Below are positions 25,493 through 34,375 of a DNA stretch of 64,000 bases, piece after piece. The stretch covers positions 186,001 to 250,000 of the forward strand of contig NZ_JAHHXM010000001.1 of NCBI RefSeq assembly GCF_019037185.1, given 5' to 3'. Positions within the stretch are counted from its first letter, which is position 1. Every line of letters starts with the position of its first letter. Origin of the DNA: Oceanobacillus caeni (GTDB lineage Bacteria; Bacillota; Bacilli; Bacillales; Amphibacillaceae). The notes beneath the pieces were generated by a model. It ran no database searches. It had not been told where the DNA came from and saw nothing but the letters and a program-made list of their open reading frames with translations. The position numbers and the translations under genes were made by a program.

Positions 25493-26395
25493 CTATACAT
25501 TCTGACTTATATCACTGACCATTCCAACACTTTCTAAATATTCCCTTGTTCGTTTTGCAATTGGAAGTGGTTTGTCAAATGGAGCTGGGTACATGTCTTG
25601 CTCGACGATGGCCCAACCATCAAAGTTCGCTTCATTCAGAACCTTCATAATCGCCTTGGTGTCAACAACACCTTTATCTGGTTCACAGAAAATATTTTCT
25701 TTCACTGCTTCGGCTAAAGACCAATTTGCTTCTTGCATTTTCTTCTTCACATTCACATCACAGTTTTTAATATGCAAATAACCAATTCGATCGTGATGTT
25801 TCTTAATAAATGATAATGGATCTCCACCACTATAAACATGATGGCCTGTATCGAAACATAATTGAATATCAGTATCTTTAAGTAAACGTTCAATTTGCTC
25901 TTCTGTTTCTACATGAGTTTCTCCATGTGGATGGTATACGGTTTCTAATCCATAGTTTTCTTTTGCGTAATCTTTTATTCGCTTAATATTATGAATAAAA
26001 GCATCCCATTCCTCATCATTTAACTCTTTCGGACGAATAAGCTCACCAGTAAATAAATCTGTATACGTTGCATCAATTAATACAACATACTTAGCAGTTG
26101 AAAACTGAACCTGCAATTTTGCCATATCATCTAATTGAGCAATCATTTTATCTACATTTTCATTTGATGTTAAATCATCCATTAACGTAGTAGCTACTAA
26201 ATCGATGTTTCTCTTAGCTAATTCTTCTTTTAATGGTTCATATTGATTCGGTAGATATCCCCATGGTCCCAATTCAATAGCATGGTACCCTGCTTCTTGG
26301 ATTTCATCTAAACATCTATTCCAAGGCGTTTGCTTCTCATCATCTGGGAACCAAACTCCCCAAGAACATGGGGCTATTCCTAGTTGAACACTCAT
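25493..26395 (-). CDS. TIM-barrel sugar isomerase/dehydratase, IolE-like
   Basis: 300 residues, AP_endonuc_2 superfamily. The N-terminus (LGIAPCSWGVWFPDDE) and metal-site segments (TVYHPHGETHVE, LCFDTGHHVYSGGDP, GYLHIKNCD) resemble IolE-type enzymes, but it is clearly distinct from both iolE copies here. It overlaps the stop of the upstream dehydrogenase gene by four bases, so the two are translationally coupled. I infer that the dehydrogenase makes a keto-cyclitol or keto-sugar and this protein dehydrates, eliminates or isomerises it. Exact substrate unknown. Confidence 0.8.
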   Translation of the reverse strand: MSVQLGIAPCSWGVWFPDDEKQTPWNRCLDEIQEAGYHAIELGPWGYLPNQYEPLKEELAKRNIDLVATTLMDDLTSNENVDKMIAQLDDMAKLQVQFSTAKYVVLIDATYTDLFTGELIRPKELNDEEWDAFIHNIKRIKDYAKENYGLETVYHPHGETHVETEEQIERLLKDTDIQLCFDTGHHVYSGGDPLSFIKKHHDRIGYLHIKNCDVNVKKKMQEANWSLAEAVKENIFCEPDKGVVDTKAIMKVLNEANFDGWAIVEQDMYPAPFDKPLPIAKRTREYLESVGMVSDISQNV

Positions 26396-27531
26396 GCTTC
26401 CACCGCCTTTTTAAGGCTAACCCATTTACCTTCTTTAGCAGATTCTAAGACCGCATTGATGGTTCGATCTACTTTCGCACCGAAGGCAAAATCACAAATA
26501 TAAGGTGTTCCGTTTGTTACAGCTGATAACAATTCATGAACTTCTAGTATTTTAATATCATTGAATCCAATTCCAATTCCTTGAGCTGGGTTAAATGCAT
26601 TAAATCCTCTATGCTCAGGTCCAAGATAAACTGTACGATATCCTCTATCCACTTCCTCATCAGAATGGAAGTACACATTTACTTCATTCAAGCGTTCAAG
26701 TGAATAATGAACAGATCCTTTTGTACCTTGAATTTCATAGGAGAGATAATTTTTTCTTCCTGTTGCTACACGGCTAGAAGAGATATTACCAACCGCACCA
26801 TTTTCATAGTTTGCTAACACGGTAATTAAATCCTCATTTTCTACTTCTGCCATTTCAGAAGACCCCTCTGATTTTGGCCTTTCTTTAATAAATGTTTTCG
26901 CTAATGCATTTACATTTTCCATATCGCCTAATAAATATTGAGACACACTTAATAAATGAGATCCCAGGTCCCCTAATGCACCACTTCCAGAGAACTTATT
27001 AATATGACGCCATGTAATTGGCAATGCCTCATCTAATAACATGTCTTGATCATATGTACCGGAAAAACGCATAATATCTCCTAGTTTTCCAGATGTAATT
27101 AATTCTTTAATATAATGTGTCGCTGGATTCATTACATTATTAAATCCAACATAATTTACTACCCCTTTTTCTTTCGCCAATTCTGCAAGCTCTTGCGATT
27201 CACCAGCAGAAAGTGTAAGAGGTTTCTCACAATATACATGTTTTCCATTTTCTAATGCAGCTTTTGCAATTTCATAATGTAAGAAGTTTGGTGTAGCAAT
27301 ATCCACAACATCCACATTCGGATCCGTCACAACATCCTTCCAGTCCGATGTATAACGACGATATCCTAATTTTTCTACAGCTATTTTAGCCGCCTCTTCA
27401 CTTACGTCAGATACTAGCTCAAATACGGGTTTTCCACTTTTAGGTCCAAATAATAGTAAAGCGTTTACAAATGAATTCGTATGAGATTTACCCATCCATC
27501 CTGCCCCAATTAAACCTATTCTTATATCCAT
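26392..27531 (-). CDS. Gfo/Idh/MocA-family dehydrogenase (379 aa)
   Basis: NAD(P)-dependent. Rossmann fold (GLIGAGWMGKSH, about residues 6-17), the catalytic Lys in CEKPLT (about 100-105), and the Asp/His pair in GDLGSHLLS. At 379 residues it is longer than IolG/IolX (about 340) and resembles the branch that includes levoglucosan and related dehydrogenases, which oxidise C3 or a ring hydroxyl. Forms an operon with the overlapping TIM-barrel gene and is divergent from the second AraC gene, which probably controls it. Substrate not determinable. Confidence 0.85.
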   Translation of the reverse strand: MDIRIGLIGAGWMGKSHTNSFVNALLLFGPKSGKPVFELVSDVSEEAAKIAVEKLGYRRYTSDWKDVVTDPNVDVVDIATPNFLHYEIAKAALENGKHVYCEKPLTLSAGESQELAELAKEKGVVNYVGFNNVMNPATHYIKELITSGKLGDIMRFSGTYDQDMLLDEALPITWRHINKFSGSGALGDLGSHLLSVSQYLLGDMENVNALAKTFIKERPKSEGSSEMAEVENEDLITVLANYENGAVGNISSSRVATGRKNYLSYEIQGTKGSVHYSLERLNEVNVYFHSDEEVDRGYRTVYLGPEHRGFNAFNPAQGIGIGFNDIKILEVHELLSAVTNGTPYICDFAFGAKVDRTINAVLESAKEGKWVSLKKAVEA

Positions 27532-27603
27532 TATTTTTCTCCCCTTTTACTTTCGATTATATTAATTTGCTATATACCAATATTTTAATATACTTATGTT
27601 AAT

Positions 27604-27646
27604 AGGTCATTACTGAAAATTGCTATATTAATTGAAAAAAATTGCT
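27604..27646 (+). promoter_or_regulatory. leader motif shared by both AraC genes, copy 2
   Basis: AGGTCATTACT...TGCTATATTA, as at 24004. It lies in the 146-base divergent region between the dehydrogenase operon and the second AraC gene, 32 bases before the latter's start codon. Confidence 0.55.
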
Positions 27647-27677
27647 CTGTTTTTTCGTTAGGGAAAGGAGAAACAAG

Positions 27678-28514
27678 ATGGATGAAACAGGAGTCTTACC
27701 TCCCTCCGAAATCTACTTTCATACAGCGAGCCCCTTTGCAAAGAAAGCATTATATTTCCTATCGAACGGTGGTAGCTATATTTGCTCTAGTAAATACGAA
27801 ATTAAACGGGAAACATATCCTCAGTATCTATTAATGCATGTAAAAGAAGGAAGTATGGAATTTGGTTACGATCAAAATAAATATGATGCGAAAGCAAATT
27901 CAGTTGTCTTTCTCGACTGTTATAACCCTCATTTCTATCGGGCATTAGAAGACTACACTACTATAAATTGGTTTCATTTTACCGGAAACGCTAGTCAGAC
28001 CTTTTTTGATACATTATATCATTATAATGGATGCGTCTTTTCGCTTGAGAATAATTGGAGGATTCCTGAATACATGGAAGAAATTTTAAGCATGATGAAA
28101 AATTCTAATGTCAACGAACAGTCTGCATCTATTATCATACAACGAATCTTTTACGAATTAGATGGCATTTCGAATCAATCGGAAGTAGAATCAGTAGACC
28201 AAACAATAAGTCGATCGCTTTCGTTTATTGAAAAACATTATATGAAAGATATTGGTCTTAAAGATATTTCGGAGCAGGTGAACCTGAGCCCTTTTCACTT
28301 TTCAAGGGTGTTCAAAAAACAGATGAACTATTCGCCCCACCAGTATTTAATTAGTTATCGGATTAACAAAGCAAAAAACTTTTTACATAATACCGCTTTG
28401 CCAATTAACGATATTGCCTTAAAGTGCGGCTTCAATAGTTCTTCTCATTTTGTGAATACATTTAAGAGACACACGAATCTTTCCCCGAACAAATTTCGAA
28501 AAATGAAGCTATAA
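27678..28514 (+). CDS. AraC-family transcriptional regulator 2
   Basis: 278 residues, a full-length paralogue of regulator 1: same sensor start (IYFHTASPFAKKALYFL), same C-terminal double helix-turn-helix (KDISEQVNLSPFHFSR; INDIALKCGFNSSSHFVNT) and identical-style end (KFRKMKL). ATG 27678 is chosen because AAAGGAG lies eight bases upstream; a frame opening at 27642 has no such site. Divergent from the dehydrogenase/isomerase operon, which is its likely target. The two regulators probably arose by duplication together with their leader motif. Confidence 0.88.
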   Translation: MDETGVLPPSEIYFHTASPFAKKALYFLSNGGSYICSSKYEIKRETYPQYLLMHVKEGSMEFGYDQNKYDAKANSVVFLDCYNPHFYRALEDYTTINWFHFTGNASQTFFDTLYHYNGCVFSLENNWRIPEYMEEILSMMKNSNVNEQSASIIIQRIFYELDGISNQSEVESVDQTISRSLSFIEKHYMKDIGLKDISEQVNLSPFHFSRVFKKQMNYSPHQYLISYRINKAKNFLHNTALPINDIALKCGFNSSSHFVNTFKRHTNLSPNKFRKMKL

Positions 28515-28547
28515 TTTGTGTAATTATTTTTAAAACTAACACACAAA

Positions 28548-28583
28548 GAAGCCCTTAAGATGTCAATTCATCTTAAGAGCTTC
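28548..28583. terminator. hairpin between the AraC and RND genes
   Basis: GAAGCYCTTAAGATG and CATCTTAAGRGCTTC form a 15-bp stem with one mismatch. On the minus strand TTTG follows, so it ends the efflux pump transcript. It may also stop the AraC transcript. Confidence 0.75.
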
Positions 28584-28593
28584 TCCATTAAAC

Positions 28594-31500
28594 TTAGTTT
28601 TCTTCTATTTCTTTACGGTTTTTCTTAAATAGCTTCGATAATAATTCATAAACAATAGGGACAATAATTAACGTTAATAGGGTGGAGCTTGTTAAACCAC
28701 CAATAACGGTAACGCCTAGTCCTTTCGAAATTAAACCGCCACCGCCAGAACCAATTGCTAACGGAATTAACGCACCAATCGTTGCAATTGCGGTCATTAG
28801 AATTGGTCTGAGACGCGTTGATCCCGCTTCAAGAATCGCTTCTCGAAGTCCCATGCCGGAGTGCTCCATGCGAATAATTCGGTCTACAAGTACAATGGCA
28901 TTCGTAACCACGATACCAATTAACATTAATAGACCCATCAAAACAGAAACAGAAATGGTTTCACCCGCGATAAACAGACCAACTAATGATCCGATTACCG
29001 TAAACGGTAATGAGAATAGAATTGCAAATGGCGCCAGACCTTCGCCAAACGTTACAACTAAGATAAAGTATACAATCAAGATTGCCGCCAACATTGCTAC
29101 ACCAAGCTGTGTAAAAGTCTCAGTCATATCTGCAGCAACTCCGCCAACACCAACTGATACACCCTTAGGTAACTCTAAATCCTCAATTGCTTTATCTACT
29201 TCAGATGTAGCTTTTGATATATCATCATCAAGGATCGTACCTGAAACCGTTGCGTAATATTCTCCTTTACTACGTGCAAGGGTATTTAACGTTGTACCTT
29301 CTTCCACTTTTACAAGCTCAGAAAGCGGCATTGTTGTGCCAAGTGCTGTTGGTATTTCTGTTGCTAGTAGTTCATCAATTGACTTAGGTTGTTTAGCTTC
29401 TTCCTGCTGGACAACGACATCCAATGTGTCACCATCTTTTTCAACCGTTGTAATCACTTCTGGTGTCGAGGATGTCCTTAGCATTCCAACAATTTGTCCT
29501 GCTGTTAACCCATACTGCAGTAACTCATCTTGATCTACATTAAATGTATACTCAACATATGCGTCTTCAGTACTAGAGGAAACATCTTTTAATCCATCAT
29601 TCTCTTTCATCACATCTTCTACCATTTTCACAGATTCATTTAGTTTATCTAAATCTTCACTGTAAAAAGTATACTCGAGTTCATCGGTAGACATCGACAT
29701 ACTTGAGAAGTCTTGGCTCTTCCATTCGCCTGATTGACCAATGTTAAACACATAATCCTCAATTTCCTCACGTGCTTCTGGGAAATTTTCCATGTCTGGG
29801 TCAAAGATTAGGAACATTAATCCACCATTTCCTCCTCCGCCCATCATTGCTGCCATTGGATCGCCATTATCGGTAACAGATAATTGAACAATATCAATGT
29901 CTTCACGTTTTAATAATTCTTTTTCTACTTCTTCAATATTTTTTAATGTCTCTTCCTTTAACTCACCGGCTTCTGGCGTATACGTAAGATACATCACCTT
30001 TTCTTCTTCACTACCTAGGAAGCTGAAACCAATCAATGGTGTTAAAGCCAGACTACCAACTAATAATATAATAGCTGCAAGTGATGTAATTATTTTATGA
30101 TTTAGTGCCCAGTTAAGGATACCTTTGTACCAATTAGCTAACTTACCAGCTTCTTTATGACTGTGTTCTGTTCTTTCGCTATACAACTTTTTCTTAAATA
30201 AGAAGTGAGATAGTGCTGGAACAATGGTAATCGCAACAATTAAGGAAGCCGCCAGTGCAAACGTCATTGTTAATGCAAATGGCATGAACAATTCCCCTAC
30301 CATACCACCAACAAAGATAAGTGGTGCGAATACCGCAACCGTTACAAGTGTAGAGGATAGGATTGGTTTGAACATTTGAATGGTCGATTCACGAATTAAT
30401 GCACGACCTGTTAATTTCTCACCCTTCAAGTGCAATCGCCGGTAAATATTCTCAACTACAACAATAGAGTCATCGATAACACGACCGATTGCAACCGTCA
30501 TCGCCCCTAGTGTCATAATATTTAATGTCATATCTAACCAGTTAAGTAGAAGTAAAGCCATTAAAATCGAAACTGGAATAGATACAATGGAAATAATAGT
30601 AGATTTAAAATCACGCAAGAATAAAAGAATAATTAAGATGGCGATTAATCCACCGAATAATGCCTTTTCAACCATCGTAAATACCGAGTCCTCAATCGGT
30701 TCTCCTTGGTCAAGTGATATATCGATTTCGAGACCATCTATCTTTTCCTGCTCTTCTTTTATTAAATCTTTTACATCGTTCACAACATTAACCGTATTTG
30801 CTTGTTGTCCTTTGACAATTTGTATTGCAATGGCATCTTCCCCATTTGTACGTGAAATTGATTGTACTTTACCAACTTCCTTAACTGTAGCTATATCGCT
30901 AAGCTTCACAAATGGTGATGGATTTGTTTCCGATGGTGTTACTGGGATTTGCATTTCCTTTAACTCATCAACTGTCATGAACTTGCCGTCAATAGATACA
31001 GCTTGTTCCCCTTCTTCAAATTCATATAGCCCTAGGGAAACATCTAAATTACTTGCCTGGATCATTTGTTCGACATCATCTTCAGTTAAATCAAGTTCTT
31101 CCATCTTGGCTTTATCATAAGCAAGCTCGACTTCTTCAATATGTTGACCTGTAATGGTGGCAGATGCAACACCGTCGATCTTCTCGATTTTTGGAAGAAG
31201 AATGTCCTCTACTGTCGATGTTAATTCAACAATATCTTCATCCTGACTACTAACACTTAATGCAACAACTGGCATCATATTCATACTAATGGCTGAAATG
31301 GTTGGCTCCTCTGCATCTTCCGGCAAGGATACTGAATCTAATGCTGCTTCCAATGCACGCTTGGCCTCATCCATATCAACACCATAATCATATTCCACTT
31401 GAATATTGGCCATGTTAGAATAAGAGTTAGAATAAACAGCTTTCACGTCCTCCAAACCTTCTACAGCCTTTTCTAAAGGGATGGAGATATCTTCCATTAC

Positions 31501-31677
31501 CTGTTCAGGGGTTGCTCCAGGATATACATCCGCGACCATTAAAAAAGGGATGGAGATATCCGGGATGGTCTCCATTTTCATACGTGTTCCTGAATAAATA
31601 CCAGAAACTGTTATAATGATGGTTAGCAACCATACTGCTAGTTTATTTTTTAAAACAAAATTGACTAAACCTTTCAC
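28594..31677 (-). CDS. swrC: RND-family efflux pump, SwrC (YerP)-like
   Basis: 1027 residues, AcrB/HAE-type proton antiporter in the cytoplasmic membrane. Twelve helices arranged 1+5+1+5, with two large extracellular loops (about 35-330 and 550-840). Helix-4 acidic residues are in GRVIDDSIVVVENI, the N-terminus has DISIPFLMVADVYPGATPEQ, and GFSFLGSEEE opens the second half. B. subtilis SwrC exports surfactin and gives resistance to it, and is divergent from yerO as here. GTG 31677 follows AGGTAGGTGA. Its substrate in this organism is unknown. Confidence 0.87.
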   Translation of the reverse strand: MKGLVNFVLKNKLAVWLLTIIITVSGIYSGTRMKMETIPDISIPFLMVADVYPGATPEQVMEDISIPLEKAVEGLEDVKAVYSNSYSNMANIQVEYDYGVDMDEAKRALEAALDSVSLPEDAEEPTISAISMNMMPVVALSVSSQDEDIVELTSTVEDILLPKIEKIDGVASATITGQHIEEVELAYDKAKMEELDLTEDDVEQMIQASNLDVSLGLYEFEEGEQAVSIDGKFMTVDELKEMQIPVTPSETNPSPFVKLSDIATVKEVGKVQSISRTNGEDAIAIQIVKGQQANTVNVVNDVKDLIKEEQEKIDGLEIDISLDQGEPIEDSVFTMVEKALFGGLIAILIILLFLRDFKSTIISIVSIPVSILMALLLLNWLDMTLNIMTLGAMTVAIGRVIDDSIVVVENIYRRLHLKGEKLTGRALIRESTIQMFKPILSSTLVTVAVFAPLIFVGGMVGELFMPFALTMTFALAASLIVAITIVPALSHFLFKKKLYSERTEHSHKEAGKLANWYKGILNWALNHKIITSLAAIILLVGSLALTPLIGFSFLGSEEEKVMYLTYTPEAGELKEETLKNIEEVEKELLKREDIDIVQLSVTDNGDPMAAMMGGGGNGGLMFLIFDPDMENFPEAREEIEDYVFNIGQSGEWKSQDFSSMSMSTDELEYTFYSEDLDKLNESVKMVEDVMKENDGLKDVSSSTEDAYVEYTFNVDQDELLQYGLTAGQIVGMLRTSSTPEVITTVEKDGDTLDVVVQQEEAKQPKSIDELLATEIPTALGTTMPLSELVKVEEGTTLNTLARSKGEYYATVSGTILDDDISKATSEVDKAIEDLELPKGVSVGVGGVAADMTETFTQLGVAMLAAILIVYFILVVTFGEGLAPFAILFSLPFTVIGSLVGLFIAGETISVSVLMGLLMLIGIVVTNAIVLVDRIIRMEHSGMGLREAILEAGSTRLRPILMTAIATIGALIPLAIGSGGGGLISKGLGVTVIGGLTSSTLLTLIIVPIVYELLSKLFKKNRKEIEEN

Positions 31678-31722
31678 ACTTTCACCTACCTAAATTGACT
31701 TATGAATTCTATTTATCTATAC

Positions 31723-31742
31723 TAATGACTAAACGGTCATCT
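31723..31742. promoter_or_regulatory. TetR-type operator between swrC and yerO
   Basis: ATGAC-TAAACG-GTCAT palindrome (31725-31740) in the 93-base divergent region, a form common for TetR/AcrR repressors. It could control both genes. Confidence 0.6.
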
Positions 31743-31770
31743 GTCAATCATAAAAGCAGGAGAAGATTAT

Positions 31771-32607
31771 ATGAGTAAAAAACAGTTAATTATGGATAAA
31801 GCATTAGAACTCTTTGCTAAACAAGGTTTCGAAGCTACTTCTGTTCAGCAGATAACAGATTACTGCGATATTTCAAAAGGTGCCTTTTACCTATCATTCA
31901 AGTCAAAAGATGAACTGATTATTGCGTTAATCGATCACTTTATGGAAGCAATTACATCTGATATTGACTATATAGTCAAGACAACAAAAAACGAAGAGCT
32001 TTTGTATTCATTTTACTACATGAACTTTCAATTTCTTCATAAACATTCAGATTTTGCTAAAGTTTTCATTAAAGAGCAAACTCATTCTTTAAATGAAGAT
32101 CTACTTGTAAAGATGCGTTATTACAACGCATTAATTGATAACACCATTTTATTGATGATTGAACGATTATTCGGGGAGAAGGTTACCGATACAAAATATG
32201 ATCTTATGTATTGTATTAAAAGTTTTATGGGGATGTATTCCGAGTTGTTTTTCTTTAATAGCACCACATTAGATTTGGATTTAGATTTACTAGCACATTC
32301 ACTCGTAGAAAAAACAAATTTACTAGCAAAACATATAAGTATCCCATTTGTCACAAAAGAGCTTTTCCAAGTTTCTAGTCAAACGTTAAATTTAGAAATG
32401 AAACGGGAACAACTACTTGACTTACTGGAGCAAAAAATAAATGAAATGGATGAACCGATCATAAAGGAGTCGTTAATACTTATAAAGCAGCAGCTACTTC
32501 ATCAAAATTTAAGTCCAGCTATTGTAAGTGGATTACTTGAAAACATACAAAAGCATCCACATTGTAAGTGGATTTCTTACTTATTGCGCAATTATTTTCA
32601 CATGTAA
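31771..32607 (+). CDS. yerO: TetR/AcrR repressor, YerO-like
   Basis: 278 residues, longer than most TetR proteins but close to YerO. N-terminal helix-turn-helix (about 8-54: ALELFAKQGFEATSVQQIT, ISKGAFYLSFKSKDEL), then a helical ligand domain. Divergent from the RND pump, with a TetR-type palindrome between them, as yerO and swrC are arranged in B. subtilis. Expected to repress the pump until an inducing amphipathic compound binds. ATG 31771 after AGGAGAAG. Ends at a bidirectional terminator. Confidence 0.85.
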   Translation: MSKKQLIMDKALELFAKQGFEATSVQQITDYCDISKGAFYLSFKSKDELIIALIDHFMEAITSDIDYIVKTTKNEELLYSFYYMNFQFLHKHSDFAKVFIKEQTHSLNEDLLVKMRYYNALIDNTILLMIERLFGEKVTDTKYDLMYCIKSFMGMYSELFFFNSTTLDLDLDLLAHSLVEKTNLLAKHISIPFVTKELFQVSSQTLNLEMKREQLLDLLEQKINEMDEPIIKESLILIKQQLLHQNLSPAIVSGLLENIQKHPHCKWISYLLRNYFHM

Positions 32608-32615
32608 GCAAGCTT

Positions 32616-32651
32616 AAAAAGGAAATTAGCCAACCACGCTAATTTCCTTTT
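32616..32651. terminator. bidirectional terminator between yerO and the SSS transporter
   Basis: AAAAGGAAATTAGC and GCTAATTTCCTTTT form a perfect 14-bp stem with T runs on both strands. Confidence 0.85.
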
Positions 32652-32665
32652 CTCATTCTATTATT

Positions 32666-34252
32666 CTATTGAGCCAAAACCAATGGCGAGAAGATAATAT
32701 AAGTGACAATCATCGTAACAATAACCAATGCACTCACTGTATAACGGTGTTTCCATTGTTCCATGCCAACCTTGTTATGTGTTTTGAATTCAAACGGTTT
32801 ATCTAACGGTTTAATTCTGCCAACTAACCAAAGAACGAACACATCAAGGATGAACATATAACTAAAGATGTATAGATAATGAACATCTATGAAAGCAGTA
32901 GATAATAAATATCCTACAATATGGAATACGAATGTAACTTTCGCACCAAGTGGTGTAACATATTTCGAATAGAAACCTAAAACAATGATTGCAAGTAATG
33001 GCATACTATAAAGTCCATTGAATTGTTGGATTACGTTATACAATCCACTCGGAGCAAACGCGATGAATGGAGCAATGATAATAGAAACAATACCAACTAG
33101 AATTGTTGTTAACTTACCAGCACTAGCAACCTTTTGATCAGATGCTCCTTTATTAAACATAGGTTTATAGAAGTCTAAAGTAAATAAAGTAGCTGTTGCG
33201 TTCAATGCACCCACAAACGAACTTAAAATTGCACCAAAGATAACTGCACCGAAGATACCATATGACCATTCAGGTAAGATAGCTTCTATTAAAGCAGGGT
33301 AAGCGTTGTCAGGATTTGCTAATGAATCACCAAACATAACAAAAGCAATAATTCCAGGGAATACTAAGAAAAACGCTCCAAAGATTTTAAAGAATGCTAC
33401 ATATAAAGCACCTTTTTGACCTTCTTTTAAGTTTTTACCTGCAAGGGTTTTTTGTACAATCATTTGGTTTGTACACCAGAAGTATAGATTATTAAAGAAC
33501 ATACCTAAAAATAGAGTAGGCCATGGAACAACCGGTGAATCAACTGCACCAATTGCATTTAATTTTTCAGGCGCTGTATCTTTCACCAAATTTAATCCAG
33601 ACATAAAGCTTCCATCACCTAAAACAATTAATGCAATAACCGGAATCGATAGACCCCCAACAATTAATGCAACACCATAAATCGTATCACTATGTGCCGC
33701 TAGAGAAAGTCCACCGACTAGTAAATAAAATAGACCAATAATACCAGTAATAGTAGAGATAATAGCCACGGCTATTAGCGGGTCTACACCTAATAACTTA
33801 TCCACTGCAAATATTTTATTAAATACAAGTGATCCAGAATAAAGCACAACTGGTAAAAAAGATGTCATGTAAGTGAAGATGAATAGGAAAGAAAGAATCC
33901 TTTTCGTAGTCGTATCGTAACGAATCTCCACAAAATCAGTTACAGTATCCACACCATATTTCATATATTTAGGAAGAAAGACAAGCGCCAAGAATACAAG
34001 CGCAAAGGCAGCGGTTACTTCCCATGCCATTACTTCCATTCCGGCCATGTAGCTTTGACCATTTTGTCCAACTAGTTGCTCTGTTGATAAATTTGTCATG
34101 ATTACAGTTCCAGCAATGGTAAACGCTGTCAAACTCCGTCCACCAAGGAAAAAACCATCTGAACTATCCATGTTTACTGCTCTACTTCGTTTATATGCAT
34201 AAAACCAAATCCCACCAACGATTAATACAAATGTGGCAAATACTATTCCCAT
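32666..34252 (-). CDS. sodium:solute symporter (SSS family)
   Basis: 528 residues, about 14 membrane helices, SGLT-like branch. GFFLGGRSLTAFTIAGTVIM (about residues 33-52) and TEQLVGQNG in helix 1-2 belong to the SSS fold, and GALNATATLFTLDFYKP fits the sugar/inositol subgroup. It would take up a sugar or polyol with sodium. In a region dense with inositol genes a cyclitol is a reasonable guess, but sequence does not fix it. Downstream of a dehydrogenase gene with a 123-base gap, in which a weak cre-like site (34348-34361) is seen. Confidence 0.82.
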   Translation of the reverse strand: MGIVFATFVLIVGGIWFYAYKRSRAVNMDSSDGFFLGGRSLTAFTIAGTVIMTNLSTEQLVGQNGQSYMAGMEVMAWEVTAAFALVFLALVFLPKYMKYGVDTVTDFVEIRYDTTTKRILSFLFIFTYMTSFLPVVLYSGSLVFNKIFAVDKLLGVDPLIAVAIISTITGIIGLFYLLVGGLSLAAHSDTIYGVALIVGGLSIPVIALIVLGDGSFMSGLNLVKDTAPEKLNAIGAVDSPVVPWPTLFLGMFFNNLYFWCTNQMIVQKTLAGKNLKEGQKGALYVAFFKIFGAFFLVFPGIIAFVMFGDSLANPDNAYPALIEAILPEWSYGIFGAVIFGAILSSFVGALNATATLFTLDFYKPMFNKGASDQKVASAGKLTTILVGIVSIIIAPFIAFAPSGLYNVIQQFNGLYSMPLLAIIVLGFYSKYVTPLGAKVTFVFHIVGYLLSTAFIDVHYLYIFSYMFILDVFVLWLVGRIKPLDKPFEFKTHNKVGMEQWKHRYTVSALVIVTMIVTYIIFSPLVLAQ

Positions 34253-34347
34253 AATTTATCCATCCTTCTTTTTCTGCATGATCTATTGAAGAATTATTTT
34301 CCCCAAATTGCGAAAGGCGTGACCCAACGCACTCGGGAATTTTATAA

Positions 34348-34361
34348 TATCAAACGTTTTC
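34348..34361 (-). promoter_or_regulatory. weak cre-like palindrome upstream of the SSS gene
   Basis: TGAAAACGTTTGAT on the minus strand matches the cre consensus in 11 of 14 positions and is almost palindromic. About 100 bases before the SSS start. Confidence 0.35.
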
Positions 34362-34375
34362 AAAAATGAGACTAA

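Noticed and set aside
28682-31120. Several long plus-strand frames opposite the RND pump
   Set aside because: Antisense shadows of a long real gene; Pro/Ser/Thr/Ile-rich composition typical of such shadows.
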